DNA of 64,000 nt from NCBI GenBank assembly GCA_019694165.1, contig JAIBCL010000010.1:124001-188000 (forward strand), read 5' to 3'. The translations under genes were made by a program, and so were the position numbers. The notes beneath the pieces were generated by a model. It was not told where the DNA came from and made no database searches. It worked only from the letters and a program-made list of their open reading frames with translations. The stretch is from Verrucomicrobiaceae bacterium. GTDB lineage: Bacteria; Verrucomicrobiota; Verrucomicrobiia; Verrucomicrobiales; Verrucomicrobiaceae. This document shows positions 36,339 to 44,933 of this stretch, piece by piece (position 1 is the first letter of the stretch; the number at the start of each line of letters is the position of its first letter).

Positions 36339-36647
36339 TCAACGCGAGACGATCAGGCGTCGATTCAAAACCTCCCTGTCTCGCTTTTCGTGCCACACGG
36401 CGAAAATGACCACAGCGTTGCCGACCTCTGCATAATGAATCTGGTATGGGAATCCCCGAACCTTGGCCCACCGAAAACCGGGGATGGAAAAGGGAAAGCG
36501 GTGTGGGTTGTCGAGAATCTGTTCGACGACCGAATCAACGACGCGGATGAAACGTTCGGTCACGCGAGCCGACTGTTCGCCATACCACGCAATGCCATCG
36601 TGAAGATCATCGCGAGCCACAGCGCGCCAGACCGGCTCACGGTTCAT
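36339..36647 (-). CDS. RelE/ParE-family toxin
   Basis: 102 residues from the ATG at 36647, which overlaps the antitoxin stop (ATGA). Family features are DDLHDGIAWYGEQSARVTER, ILDNPHRFPFSIPGFRWAKV and YAEVGNAVVIFAVWHEKRD, the beta-sheet with conserved Arg and the terminal 'V.HxxR' common in ParE/RelE toxins. Members inhibit gyrase or cleave mRNA on the ribosome; which applies here is not clear. A longer frame from 36695 would overlap the antitoxin gene. Confidence 0.87.
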   Translation of the reverse strand: MNREPVWRAVARDDLHDGIAWYGEQSARVTERFIRVVDSVVEQILDNPHRFPFSIPGFRWAKVRGFPYQIHYAEVGNAVVIFAVWHEKRDREVLNRRLIVSR

Positions 36648-36886
36648 ATATCGAAGCCAAAGCGCTCTTTGATCCCTTGTTTCACTTCGCTCCACGGAAT
36701 TGCTGAATCAGGATCAGCCAGATGCTCCGCCAGCCGCCTTTCAAGTTCTGTGATCTGTGCGGGCGACAGGTTCGGACCTGCATTCGTTTCCTCTTCGACA
36801 GGCAGTCCCTCCAGAATCTCATCGACGAGTTCAACCTGCTCCCTCACCGGAAGGCTGCGGACTTGTTCGAGCAATTGCGCGTGCAT
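36644..36886 (-). CDS. Addiction-module antitoxin (Unstab_antitox family)
   Basis: 80 residues. The C-terminal half, LSPAQITELERRLAEHLADP followed by IPWSEVKQGI, is the signature of the 'putative addiction module component' family found before RelE/ParE toxins. It should bind and neutralise the toxin encoded next and repress the shared promoter. I chose the ATG at 36886 because the earlier in-frame sequence to 36976 has no family match. Confidence 0.85.
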   Translation of the reverse strand: MHAQLLEQVRSLPVREQVELVDEILEGLPVEEETNAGPNLSPAQITELERRLAEHLADPDSAIPWSEVKQGIKERFGFDI

Positions 36887-36948
36887 GGCGGGACTATGAG
36901 TTTCGAGCCGGAGGGATGCAAGAGGGCAGTTCGTGGGATAACTGGCCT

Positions 36949-38553
36949 TCATGGCTTCACCAGGGAGTACCGCCATACCCAGTCGCCTTTGTAGTCGAGT
37001 CGGCGCTGATAGCTGCGGAGCTTGCCAGAGGAATCGTCGGGTGTCGATTCTCCCCCATCGTCAACTCCGTCGAAACCAACGGCCCAAATGATGCAGCGCC
37101 CATCTTCCGTCTGGCGGTAGTAGAGAGGGGAGCCGTCGAGCCCATCTTGCGGAGGAGCGGGCAAGAACTCGGGCGTGAGTTCACTCAGCGTGGTGGGGTA
37201 TTTTTGATGCCGCGCGAAATAACGTTCCAGTGCGACAGATGCCAGGGCGAGATCATTGATCGATTGAGTCGCAGCGCTTTTCTCAATGACGGTTTTCCAG
37301 ACTGGCAACACGAGATGCGCAAAGGGATGGCTCAGTTGTGGGGACAGCAATTTGGTCCGGCCAAACATTGTCTGAAGTTTTTCAGCTTCGACAGCCGCCG
37401 ATCTCAACGTGCCTTCTCGCAAGGGTTTGAGGACATGCTCCCACTCGAGCGAGACGAGTTTGGAGGCGTTCTGGTCAAACCAGCCAGACGGGAGGAAGCT
37501 TCCAACATGCGGGATTGCTGAGACGCTCGAAGATGCCCTGATTGGAATCGCTTGATTGCGATTCGCCTTCAATTGTTCGACCGCATTCAGTCCCGCCAAC
37601 ATCTCCGTCCGCGACGCATAAAGCAGCAACTCGCGGCCATGATAACGAAGCAGGCATTCGGTTAGCTCCTGTAATTCATCGGCGGAGAAGACGCGCAGCT
37701 TCAGCCCTTCCCAAAGCGCGGTGTGCATGATGGAGGTCAGGGTGATCGACACTAGATGTCCGATCAAGAATGGCTCGTGGCCCGCTGCCTCTGCCAGTCT
37801 CGACATGGCGATCAGGCTTTCGGTCGCTGCCTTCCCGTCATTCGCATGAGCGGCGGCCACGGCACGGAGACGCAGCAGATTGACTGCGTTCTGCACGTCG
37901 CTGAAAAACGGAGTCGGATGAGCCACGAGAAGACCAGACCAATTCCTCTCCGCCGGCACCGGCGTGAACTGCGAGGAAGGACGACCGGTGCTCGCGGCAA
38001 GCTCTTTGATGACAGGCACGCTGCTGTCGATGGCGGCGAGCACATTAGCGGCTGGGTTTCCTGAATCCGGTGGCATCGTGAGAATGCCTGTCGCGCGAAA
38101 CCACTTCTCCCAGGCAGCCATGTCATTTGTTACACCGGTCAGCGGCCCGGATGACCAAACCGGCTTCTCTAGTGCTGGCGTTCTCGATGCCGCGTCGTAA
38201 GAGATGCTGACGAAGGCACGCCGCTTCTTAGCAGGCTCGCCTCGCTCGGGATCTCCATCGATGACCAGCGCGATGTTCTTGAGCGCGTCGATGTCGCCAA
38301 AATTTTCTTGGGATGTCGGTGCGGGCGGGAGGATGAGCTGCAAATCAAACGTCTCGCCCTTGGCTTCGAGGTCCGACTTGAGCCGCTGCCACTCGCGGGC
38401 GGCGGACCAGTTCCAGTAAGAAAGGCCGATCGCGATGAGGCTGATGAAGCCGCCGCCGAAGACGAGCAGCTTCTTCGCCATGCGTCGCTCTCGCTTCGCA
38501 TAGCCTTCGAGATCGTGGGGTTCTGGGTCGGGACTTCCTCGCATCACGTTCAT
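36949..38553 (-). CDS. Membrane-anchored hypothetical protein
   Basis: 534 residues. One membrane helix follows a basic N-terminus (KLLVFGGGFISLIAIGLSYW, about 28-47). The rest is mostly helical and should be outside the membrane; it includes LRLRAVAAAHANDGKAATES and a C-terminal YPTTLSELTPEFLPAPPQD segment that recurs in large verrucomicrobial and planctomycetal hypothetical proteins. The end (LYYRQTEDGRCIIWAVGFDG then DDGGE) is similar to pseudopilin-type tails. No enzyme motif is seen. It lies between the addiction module and a DUF1287 gene on the same strand. Confidence 0.7.
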   Translation of the reverse strand: MNVMRGSPDPEPHDLEGYAKRERRMAKKLLVFGGGFISLIAIGLSYWNWSAAREWQRLKSDLEAKGETFDLQLILPPAPTSQENFGDIDALKNIALVIDGDPERGEPAKKRRAFVSISYDAASRTPALEKPVWSSGPLTGVTNDMAAWEKWFRATGILTMPPDSGNPAANVLAAIDSSVPVIKELAASTGRPSSQFTPVPAERNWSGLLVAHPTPFFSDVQNAVNLLRLRAVAAAHANDGKAATESLIAMSRLAEAAGHEPFLIGHLVSITLTSIMHTALWEGLKLRVFSADELQELTECLLRYHGRELLLYASRTEMLAGLNAVEQLKANRNQAIPIRASSSVSAIPHVGSFLPSGWFDQNASKLVSLEWEHVLKPLREGTLRSAAVEAEKLQTMFGRTKLLSPQLSHPFAHLVLPVWKTVIEKSAATQSINDLALASVALERYFARHQKYPTTLSELTPEFLPAPPQDGLDGSPLYYRQTEDGRCIIWAVGFDGVDDGGESTPDDSSGKLRSYQRRLDYKGDWVWRYSLVKP

Positions 38554-38620
38554 GGCGAGTGTGCGGCAGGCTCCCGTTGCTTGTAAATGTCAAAATCTCG
38601 ACGGCAACAAAATGGTCCGC

Positions 38621-39304
38621 TCATCTGGCTTTCGGGCACCAGCGATAGTGTCCCGTGTGTTTCCAGACGAAGAGCTTGTCTTCCATCTTCGGACCAAAGC
38701 CGCAGTTGTGCATGATCCAGGGGCGCGCGCCCGTCTGCGGCGCCGGCACGACGATGGCGATGTGCGGGCGGTTGCCACGAACCATGCAGGTGATCAAGTC
38801 GCCGGGTTTGTAGTCGTCCGCGTTTTCGGTGATGGGCAGCGCTGCGCCTTGTCGTGTGAAGTACGTCTGCAAATTCGGAACGCGGCGATGATCGATGTTC
38901 GAGTCTGGTGCGGCGAGTCCCCACAGCTTCGGATAGGCTTCGAAATGAGCCTGCATGTCTTCGTGAACGAGTTGCTGTAGATCGATTTTGAGCAGGCGAT
39001 AGCTCCGAATTACCTCGTCAGTGCAGACGCCAATCGTCGGTGAGACATCGCCACCCGGATAACCGACAGGCGTGTAGGTGCCGTCATACGTCACTTTCAA
39101 GCGGGTGCGGTCCAGCGCCGCATCGACGAAGGCTGCCATGCGTGCGTCGCTACGGTCGAAGTTTCGTCGAGCAGCTTCGACTTGGTGGGGCGAGGCCGCG
39201 CGCCATGGGAGAACAGTCGCGGCGATCCAAATCGCGCTTAGCGAACATGCAAAAGCAAAAATGAGCAGGGATCTTCTGAGTTTGCGGCGCAATGCGTCGT
39301 CCAC
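38621..39304 (-). CDS. DUF1287 domain protein
   Basis: 227 residues. A membrane helix or uncleaved signal (LLIFAFACSLSAIWIAATVL) is followed by the DUF1287 core: YPGGDVSPTIGVCTDEVIRS, LQQLVHEDMQAHFEAYPKLW, DYKPGDLITCMVRGNRPHIA and WIMHNCGFGPKMEDKLF. The Cys in GVCTD and a following His in PHIA fit an NlpC/P60-like cysteine peptidase fold, so a cell-wall amidase role outside the membrane is possible but unproven. Confidence 0.85.
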   Translation of the reverse strand: MDDALRRKLRRSLLIFAFACSLSAIWIAATVLPWRAASPHQVEAARRNFDRSDARMAAFVDAALDRTRLKVTYDGTYTPVGYPGGDVSPTIGVCTDEVIRSYRLLKIDLQQLVHEDMQAHFEAYPKLWGLAAPDSNIDHRRVPNLQTYFTRQGAALPITENADDYKPGDLITCMVRGNRPHIAIVVPAPQTGARPWIMHNCGFGPKMEDKLFVWKHTGHYRWCPKAR

Positions 39305-39319
39305 GGTTGAGGATCATTT

Positions 39320-39742
39320 TCAATCGAGCCAGTTCTCCATCCGTAGTCCCGGAACCTTGCCGAAATCATCGCGATTGCGCGTGAGCAGCGTTGCATCATG
39401 AGCAAGGGCGATGCTGGCGATTTTCATGTCGGCGGTGCTCATTTTGAGCCGCCTTTTCCGAAGATTCTCAAAGCATGCCAGGGCATCCGCATCCCATTCC
39501 AATATGTCCCAGTGGCCAAACATCTCGGCGCTGCGCTTCATGCGGCTATAAACTGCAATCTCATCCTCGTGCCTTTTCTTTGAACCAAGCAACGCCAGCC
39601 AGCCGCGCATCACTTCCTCCACCGTGATTACGGTGATGAACAGGTCGCCGCGATATTCGGCAGCGCGCTTGTCGAAAGTCTGTGCCGCTGCGGAACTGCG
39701 ATCGACAGCCGAGAAATGATCCGTGTCGAGAATCGCAAACAT
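39320..39742 (-). CDS. PIN-domain (VapC-type) ribonuclease toxin
   Basis: 140 residues. Acidic PIN residues appear in AILDTDHFSAVDR at the N-terminus (D6, D8), the central VITVEEVMRGW, and TADMKIASIALAHDATLLTR followed by NRDDF at the end. Such proteins cut RNA with metal ions and are usually paired with an antitoxin just upstream. That fits the short coiled-coil gene 8 bp away. The start at 39742 avoids overlap with that gene; a longer frame from 39769 would overlap it by about 19 nt. Confidence 0.87.
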   Translation of the reverse strand: MFAILDTDHFSAVDRSSAAAQTFDKRAAEYRGDLFITVITVEEVMRGWLALLGSKKRHEDEIAVYSRMKRSAEMFGHWDILEWDADALACFENLRKRRLKMSTADMKIASIALAHDATLLTRNRDDFGKVPGLRMENWLD

Positions 39743-39750
39743 AGGCAGGG

Positions 39751-39930
39751 CTAGCTCGTCTTCCGCCACTCTGAGCCGAGCTTCATGGCTTTGTCATAAA
39801 GCGGATCGTCCTTCGCCCAACCGGCCAGCTTGAGCCAACCACGACGTCCCTTGCCCGGCTGAGTACGCTTTTCCAATGCACTCACTCGTTTTTCGAGCGC
39901 CTTGATGCGGGTATCGAGTTTCGCTGCCAT
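39751..39930 (-). CDS. Short coiled-coil protein, probable PIN antitoxin
   Basis: 59 residues. The start AKLDTRIKALEKRVSALEKR forms heptads of a coiled coil; the rest (GWLKLAGWAKDDPLYDKAM) ends in a DPLYDxAxxLGxEWR pattern seen in small proteins encoded before PIN toxins. No DNA-binding domain is evident. Role as antitoxin is inferred from size, order and spacing. Confidence 0.7.
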   Translation of the reverse strand: MAAKLDTRIKALEKRVSALEKRTQPGKGRRGWLKLAGWAKDDPLYDKAMKLGSEWRKTS

Positions 39931-39976
39931 GACGCATCTTCCTTCAAGTGGCCGATCTCTCAACTGACAGTTTGTT

Positions 39977-40106
39977 TATACCTCGCGGCATCATGATTTG
40001 TGAAAAGGGGTTCTGCCGCAGATTCAGGGACGCCACAGAAATGAGTTCCATTCTGAGGCGTCCCTGAATCTGCGGGAAATCACAAACTGTGATGACGCGA
40101 GGTATA
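39977..40106. repeat. 130-nt imperfect palindrome (MITE- or REP-like element)
   Basis: Outer arms of 27 nt (39977-40003 and 40080-40106, opening TATACCTCGCG and closing CGCGAGGTATA) are inverted with about four mismatches. Inner arms of 19 nt (40016-40034 and 40057-40075) are perfect inverted repeats that start CCGCAGATTC. The two halves differ by an 8-nt length change between inner and outer arms. The loop is 22 nt. The element directly abuts the radical SAM stop codon, so its RNA could also act as a terminator or a 3' stabiliser. It holds no gene. Confidence 0.85.
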
Positions 40107-41333
40107 TCACGCCCTCGGCGAATGCGCCCCGGCCTCCAGTTGCTTGTAAACGCCAAAGTCGTGGTAGAAAAAGCGCTTCGCGATCTTGTACATCCAGTGC
40201 TTCTCGGGGATTTCCTCTTCTTCGCGCCACTGGCTGGTTCGCGACTTCATGCCGGCGACTTCGGAGAGGGCGGTCTGGCGGATGGTGGTGTCGGGGGCGT
40301 GATGTTTTTCGACGAGTGACTTCACGAGATCGGGCCGCTCGAGGACGATGCAGCCGCGGGTGTGCTGGGCGGCGGTCTCGCGGAAGTCTTTGAGGAAAGC
40401 GCTGCCGGTGAAGACGTCGAAGAGGTCGCGGTCGGTGCGGACGTTTTCGTTGGCGAACTGGATGATGGGGCAGGGCTCGAGGCCGCCGGTGGGGCCGATG
40501 TGATGGCTGATGCCGGTGGCCATGGGGCAGAGCGCGCGGCCATTGTGATCGTAGTAGGCATCGACGATGGCGATGGGCGTCTTTGCGCGTTGCTCGACGA
40601 CGAATTTGCGGACGCGCGTGATTTGATCCGGCGAGAGGGCGAGTTCCTCGCTGATCTTGGGGCCCACGGGGCGGTAGGTGTGATACCACGTGTAGTGAAC
40701 GCCCATGTCGATGAGCCGGTGCAGCCACGACTCGGTGAGGAGGTCGTCGATGTTCGTCTTGCAAAGGCTCGTGGCCACCCCGGTGAGCAGTCTGGCATCG
40801 AGGCAGTTTTGCAGGCCGCGCAGGGTGCGGTTCAGCACGTCTTTGCCACCGCGGCGCTCATTGCTGACGGTGGCGGTGCCTTCGACGCTGACGAGCGGCG
40901 TGGCATTGCCGAGCTTGCGCAGCGTTTGCGCGGCTTTCTCGGTGATCATCTGGCCGTTCGTGAAGACCTGGAAATAGCAATCGGGATGCGTGCCGAGGAA
41001 GTCGAACAGCTCGGGATGCATGAACGGCTCGCCGCCGAGGATGCCGAAGAAGGCGTTCCCGTGCCGCTTCGCGTCGTTCACGATCTTGTTCAGCTCGTCG
41101 AGCTTGAGCGACTCGCGCGGCTTATCGACATCCACCCAGCAGCCCTGGCAGCGGAGATTGCACGAGTTCAGGATCGAGATGTAGAGGAACGGCGGGAAGA
41201 ACTCGCCGCGCTTCATGCGCTTCTCGAACAGCATCACCGACCGCGCGCCCTTGTAGCCGAAGTTCCACGCGATCTTGCCGAGGCAGACGGGATCGACGGT
41301 GCGGAGGATGCGGCTGGTGAGGGCGAAGATCAT
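40107..41333 (-). CDS. Radical SAM protein with C-terminal SPASM-like cysteines
   Basis: 408 residues. ISILNSCNLRCQGCW carries the [4Fe-4S] C-x3-C-x2-C motif and ILGGEPFMHPELFDFL follows the GGEP SAM-binding motif. The C-terminal third has further cysteines (ALCPMATG, LEPCPIIQFANENV, RGCIVLERPD) typical of SPASM-type auxiliary cluster binding. The substrate is unknown; it could modify a peptide or a small molecule. It does not look like an anaerobic sulfatase-maturating enzyme. The ATG at 41333 precedes conserved sequence; the frame upstream runs through tandem heptamers and is not protein-like. No precursor peptide gene is obvious nearby. Confidence 0.88.
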   Translation of the reverse strand: MIFALTSRILRTVDPVCLGKIAWNFGYKGARSVMLFEKRMKRGEFFPPFLYISILNSCNLRCQGCWVDVDKPRESLKLDELNKIVNDAKRHGNAFFGILGGEPFMHPELFDFLGTHPDCYFQVFTNGQMITEKAAQTLRKLGNATPLVSVEGTATVSNERRGGKDVLNRTLRGLQNCLDARLLTGVATSLCKTNIDDLLTESWLHRLIDMGVHYTWYHTYRPVGPKISEELALSPDQITRVRKFVVEQRAKTPIAIVDAYYDHNGRALCPMATGISHHIGPTGGLEPCPIIQFANENVRTDRDLFDVFTGSAFLKDFRETAAQHTRGCIVLERPDLVKSLVEKHHAPDTTIRQTALSEVAGMKSRTSQWREEEEIPEKHWMYKIAKRFFYHDFGVYKQLEAGAHSPRA

Positions 41334-41366
41334 GGAGGCGAAGGGTGGATGGCAATGCGTGGACAG

Positions 41367-41394
41367 CGAATGACGAATGACGAATGACGAATGA
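41367..41394. repeat. Tandem 7-nt repeat (TGACGAA)
   Basis: Three full units of TGACGAA plus partial units at both ends lie between the radical SAM start and the speA leader. The run sits just upstream of the radical SAM start on its coding strand. No function is evident. Confidence 0.7.
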
Positions 41395-41628
41395 ATGTCC
41401 AACGGTGAAATCGTGGGCCGAGGAGGCGGGTTGTGGCGGCGGGACACCGGACGGTCTTGGGGCCGCTGTCACTCTCGACGGCCGTTTCGGGGGCAGGGAA
41501 GGGGACGTTCCAGCGCCTCGCCACGCTTTTTGCATGGGGATACTGCTCAGCAAACGGCGCTTTCATTTTGCGGCGGCATGGTGATAATCGCGGCCAGCAA
41601 TTCACCAACAACCAGGAGCACACGAAGA

Positions 41629-43563
41629 ATGGGAAAGGAAGACAAATGGAGCGTCGAAGAAAGCGCGGACATGTACGGCATCCATGACTGGGGCCACGGC
41701 TACTTCGACATCTCGCCGAAGGGCGAAGTGACGGTGAACCTCAAGGACGGCAAGAAGCAGAAGCCGGTGAGCCTGGCGCAGATCGTGCGTGGCCTGCGTG
41801 ATCGCGGCACTCAGCTTCCCGTGCTCGTCCGTTTCGGCGACCTGCTGCGCTGGCGCATCGACGAGCTGAACGAAGGCTTTGCCACCGCCATCCGCGAGGC
41901 GAACTACCAGGGCGTCTATCGCGGCGTGTATCCGATCAAGGTGAACCAGCAGCAGGAGGTGATCGAGGAGATCACGCGCTATGGCCGCAAGTATCACTAC
42001 GGCCTCGAAGCGGGCAGCAAGCCGGAGCTGATCGCCGCGCTCGCGTTCATGCACGACCCGCAGGCATACATCGTGTGCAATGGCTACAAGGACGAGGAGT
42101 TCATCGACCTCGCACTCTACGCGCAGAAGATGGGCTTGCAGGTGATTCTCGTGCTCGAGATGCCCTCGGAGCTGGACTTGATCCTGAAGCGCTCAAGAAG
42201 AATGGGCGTGCGTCCGATGCTTGGCGTGCGCTTCCGGCTCTCCGCCGAGAGCGCCGGTCACTGGTCTTCGTCCGGCGGCGATGCGAGCGTCTTTGGTCTG
42301 AATATCTCGCAGGTCATGCGCACGGTGGACAGCCTGAGGAAGGAAGGGATGCTCGACTGCCTGCGGATGCTGCACTACCACCAGGGATCACAGATTCCAA
42401 ACATCCGTGCGATCCGTCAGGCGGTGACCGAGGCGGTGCGCGTGTACGTGGGTCTCGTGGCCGAAGGCGCGCGCATGGGCATCCTCGACCTGGGCGGCGG
42501 TCTGGCCATCAGCTACGACGGACTCAAAGGTGCGACAGCCGCGAGCAGCAACTATGAGATGAAGGAGTACTGTGCCGACGTGATCGAGGCCATCGCCGAG
42601 GTCACCGCCGAGGCGGGCGTGCCGCATCCCGACCTCATCACCGAGTCCGGGCGCGCCGTGGTGGCCTACTACTCGGTGCTCGTCATCAACATCCTCGACG
42701 TGAACCGCTTCGAGTCGCCCACGCCCGCCGCCATCAAGAAAGACGCACCCGCCCTGCTCAAGAACCTCTCCGACCTGCGCGAAGAGACGAAGAACGGCCT
42801 GAATCACAAGCTCACCCGCGAGCGCCTGCAGGAGGTGTACAACGACACCGTTTATTACCGCGACAAGCTGCGCTCCGAGTTCAGCTACGGCAAGGTGAGC
42901 CTCCGTCAGCGCGCGCAGGGCGAGGAGTTGTACTGGGAGATCATGAACTGGATCTCAACGAAGCTCGACGATGCGGGGCACGATGGCTCCCAGATGGAGC
43001 GCCTCGCCACCGTGCAGACGGATTTCTACTACGGAAACTTCAGCGTCTTCCAGAGCCTGCCCGACCTCTGGGCCATCAAGCAGGTCTTTCCCGTCATGCC
43101 CATCCACCGCCTCAGGGAGAAGCCGGAGCGCAACGTGGTGCTCTCCGACATCACCTGCGACAGCGACGGAAAGATCTGCCACTTCGCGCATTCGAACGCG
43201 ATCAAGCCCAGCCTGCCGCTGCATGACATCGATCTGCACGGCGGCGAGGACTACATGCTCGGCGTCTTTCTGGTCGGCGCGTATCAGGAGACGCTGGGCG
43301 ACCTGCACAACCTGCTCGGCGACACGAACGTGATCAGCGTCAGGCTCGAGAACGGCAAGGTGAAATACAGCAACGAACTTGAAGGCGACACCGTCTCCGA
43401 GGTGCTGAGCTACGTGGAATACGAGCCACGCGAACTCATCACGCAATTCCGCAATCTGGCCGAAAGCGCCGTCGTCTCGAAGCGCATCACGCCCACGGAG
43501 CGGAAGGAGATCATGGAGGCGTACGAAGAGGGGCTGCGGGGCTACACTTATTTTGAGACATAG
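41629..43563 (+). CDS. speA: Biosynthetic arginine decarboxylase
   Basis: 644 residues, the normal SpeA length. The PLP-binding region is RGVYPIKVNQQQEVIEEI with Lys104; HYHQGSQIPNIRAI and GILDLGGGLAISYDG are conserved in fold III decarboxylases. The enzyme converts arginine to agmatine, the first step to putrescine. The ATG at 41629 follows AGGAG at good spacing; an in-frame frame reaching upstream to 41395 is not conserved and was left out. It is the first polyamine gene here, followed 3.2 kb on by a carboxynorspermidine dehydrogenase. Confidence 0.96.
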   Translation: MGKEDKWSVEESADMYGIHDWGHGYFDISPKGEVTVNLKDGKKQKPVSLAQIVRGLRDRGTQLPVLVRFGDLLRWRIDELNEGFATAIREANYQGVYRGVYPIKVNQQQEVIEEITRYGRKYHYGLEAGSKPELIAALAFMHDPQAYIVCNGYKDEEFIDLALYAQKMGLQVILVLEMPSELDLILKRSRRMGVRPMLGVRFRLSAESAGHWSSSGGDASVFGLNISQVMRTVDSLRKEGMLDCLRMLHYHQGSQIPNIRAIRQAVTEAVRVYVGLVAEGARMGILDLGGGLAISYDGLKGATAASSNYEMKEYCADVIEAIAEVTAEAGVPHPDLITESGRAVVAYYSVLVINILDVNRFESPTPAAIKKDAPALLKNLSDLREETKNGLNHKLTRERLQEVYNDTVYYRDKLRSEFSYGKVSLRQRAQGEELYWEIMNWISTKLDDAGHDGSQMERLATVQTDFYYGNFSVFQSLPDLWAIKQVFPVMPIHRLREKPERNVVLSDITCDSDGKICHFAHSNAIKPSLPLHDIDLHGGEDYMLGVFLVGAYQETLGDLHNLLGDTNVISVRLENGKVKYSNELEGDTVSEVLSYVEYEPRELITQFRNLAESAVVSKRITPTERKEIMEAYEEGLRGYTYFET

Positions 43564-43670
43564 TAAGGCCGGTTACGGCTTGCAAAACTGCCGTCCGTTA
43601 GTGTCCGCAGGTGCTTGGTCCTCACCCGAATGTAACTGCGAACGTGCGTGCGGCCGACACGACGGGCGGC

Positions 43671-44933
43671 TTACTTCAGCCGGAAGGAACCGCCGAACAT
43701 GTCCTTTCCGTCATTGCGCCAGATGACGAGCTGTACTTCGCCGGCCTGAAACGCGGCCTTGATCTCCGCTTCTGTCATCTTGTCCACGCCCTTGCCATTG
43801 ATGCCGCCGATCTCGTCACCCTGCCGCAGACCGGATTTCGCCAATGCGGTTCCCGCAGCCAGCGTCCCGATGAAAATGCGCCCGTCTTTTCTCGTCAAAT
43901 CGACGCCCGCTCCCTGCAAACGAATGCTGCGGGTGATCGGGTCCGGGGTTCCGCGGCCTGCACCCATCGTTGATGTCGTGCCGGAAGTTGACGGCATCGT
44001 TGATGAGTTCGGTGTCCGCGCCTGTGTTTGAGTTTCTACTTTCGGCGCAGCCTTGGTGTCCGGAGTCAGCACCGCCGCATGGAAGCGGAGGGTTCCGGTC
44101 AGACGCACGGCATTGCCGCCGGATGCCTGTGGATCGAGATCGGGCAGTCGCTGGTCGATTGAGACCGTGCCTTCCGAGTCGATGAATTCCCCCGCCGTCA
44201 CATCGAAGCGGGTCGTAATGCTCGCCTTCTGCGGAGCGGAGCCGTCGTCCGCGTTCCCCTCGGCCGTGGTGACGATGGTGGCGACGGTGCGGCCTCCTTC
44301 CGGTTCCAAGCTGCGCAATTCGCAGTCGGCGTTCAGCGAGAGAGCCGGCAGCGTGAACGTCGATCCGCCTTGATCGAATGCAGGCAGCACCACCCGTGCG
44401 CTGCTCTTCCACCGTTCTCCAGTTGTCGCGCGCCGTCCGGGCAGAAGGCGGCTCAAGTTTGTGACCGTCGCAAGCAGTTGACCGGCGGTGTCATTCGCGC
44501 CGCCAGTTTCGGCCGTCGTCTGACCGTTGCGGCGGATCCGGAGTCGTGCGGTCGCGGGCGGAGCGCCGTGCTGCTCCTGCTCCACGTCGTTCACCAGCGT
44601 GGTGACGCTTTCGCGGTCCTGCTGGGAAAAGATCCGCTGCCCCGGCATGGTGATGCGCGCGGTGGTGGCATCGGGCCTGATCTCCGCCACTGCATCGCCT
44701 TCCGGCTGCACTTCGAGAATCTCCCATGTCTGCATCGCAGCCACGTCAATCTCCAGCGGCGCGCTCCGCGTACCTGCGATCACCTGTAGATCACCCTGCA
44801 CGCGGATCAGCTCGACGCTCGTTCTGCCGGTCTCAAATCGAAGGGCGATCTCGCCATCCTGCGGCGTCTGCGCCATCACGGCGGAGGCCGCCGCGGACGA
44901 GATCACGACGGCGATGAAGGTGTGCGTGTTCAT
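43671..44933 (-). CDS. Secreted protein with C-terminal PDZ domain
   Basis: 420 residues. A signal peptide (FIAVVISSAAASAVMAQ) is followed by a region of beta-strand character, a Thr/Ser-rich linker (TPNSSTMPSTSGTTSTMG, about 305-325) and a PDZ domain at the end (RIFIGTLAAGTALAKSGLRQ then GDEIGGINGKGVDKM). No protease motif is present, so it is probably a binding or scaffold protein. The start ATG overlaps the stop of the 530-residue protein gene upstream by 4 nt, so the pair forms an operon. Confidence 0.78.
   Translation of the reverse strand: MNTHTFIAVVISSAAASAVMAQTPQDGEIALRFETGRTSVELIRVQGDLQVIAGTRSAPLEIDVAAMQTWEILEVQPEGDAVAEIRPDATTARITMPGQRIFSQQDRESVTTLVNDVEQEQHGAPPATARLRIRRNGQTTAETGGANDTAGQLLATVTNLSRLLPGRRATTGERWKSSARVVLPAFDQGGSTFTLPALSLNADCELRSLEPEGGRTVATIVTTAEGNADDGSAPQKASITTRFDVTAGEFIDSEGTVSIDQRLPDLDPQASGGNAVRLTGTLRFHAAVLTPDTKAAPKVETQTQARTPNSSTMPSTSGTTSTMGAGRGTPDPITRSIRLQGAGVDLTRKDGRIFIGTLAAGTALAKSGLRQGDEIGGINGKGVDKMTEAEIKAAFQAGEVQLVIWRNDGKDMFGGSFRLK

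Noticed and set aside
40107-41333. Radical SAM gene as an anaerobic sulfatase-maturating enzyme
   Set aside because: The cluster motif is CNLRCQGCW rather than the anSME type CNLxCxYC and the gene lies 12 kb from the sulfatases.
41395-41628. N-terminal extension of arginine decarboxylase
   Set aside because: Sequence is not protein-like and the ribosome site lies before the ATG at 41629.
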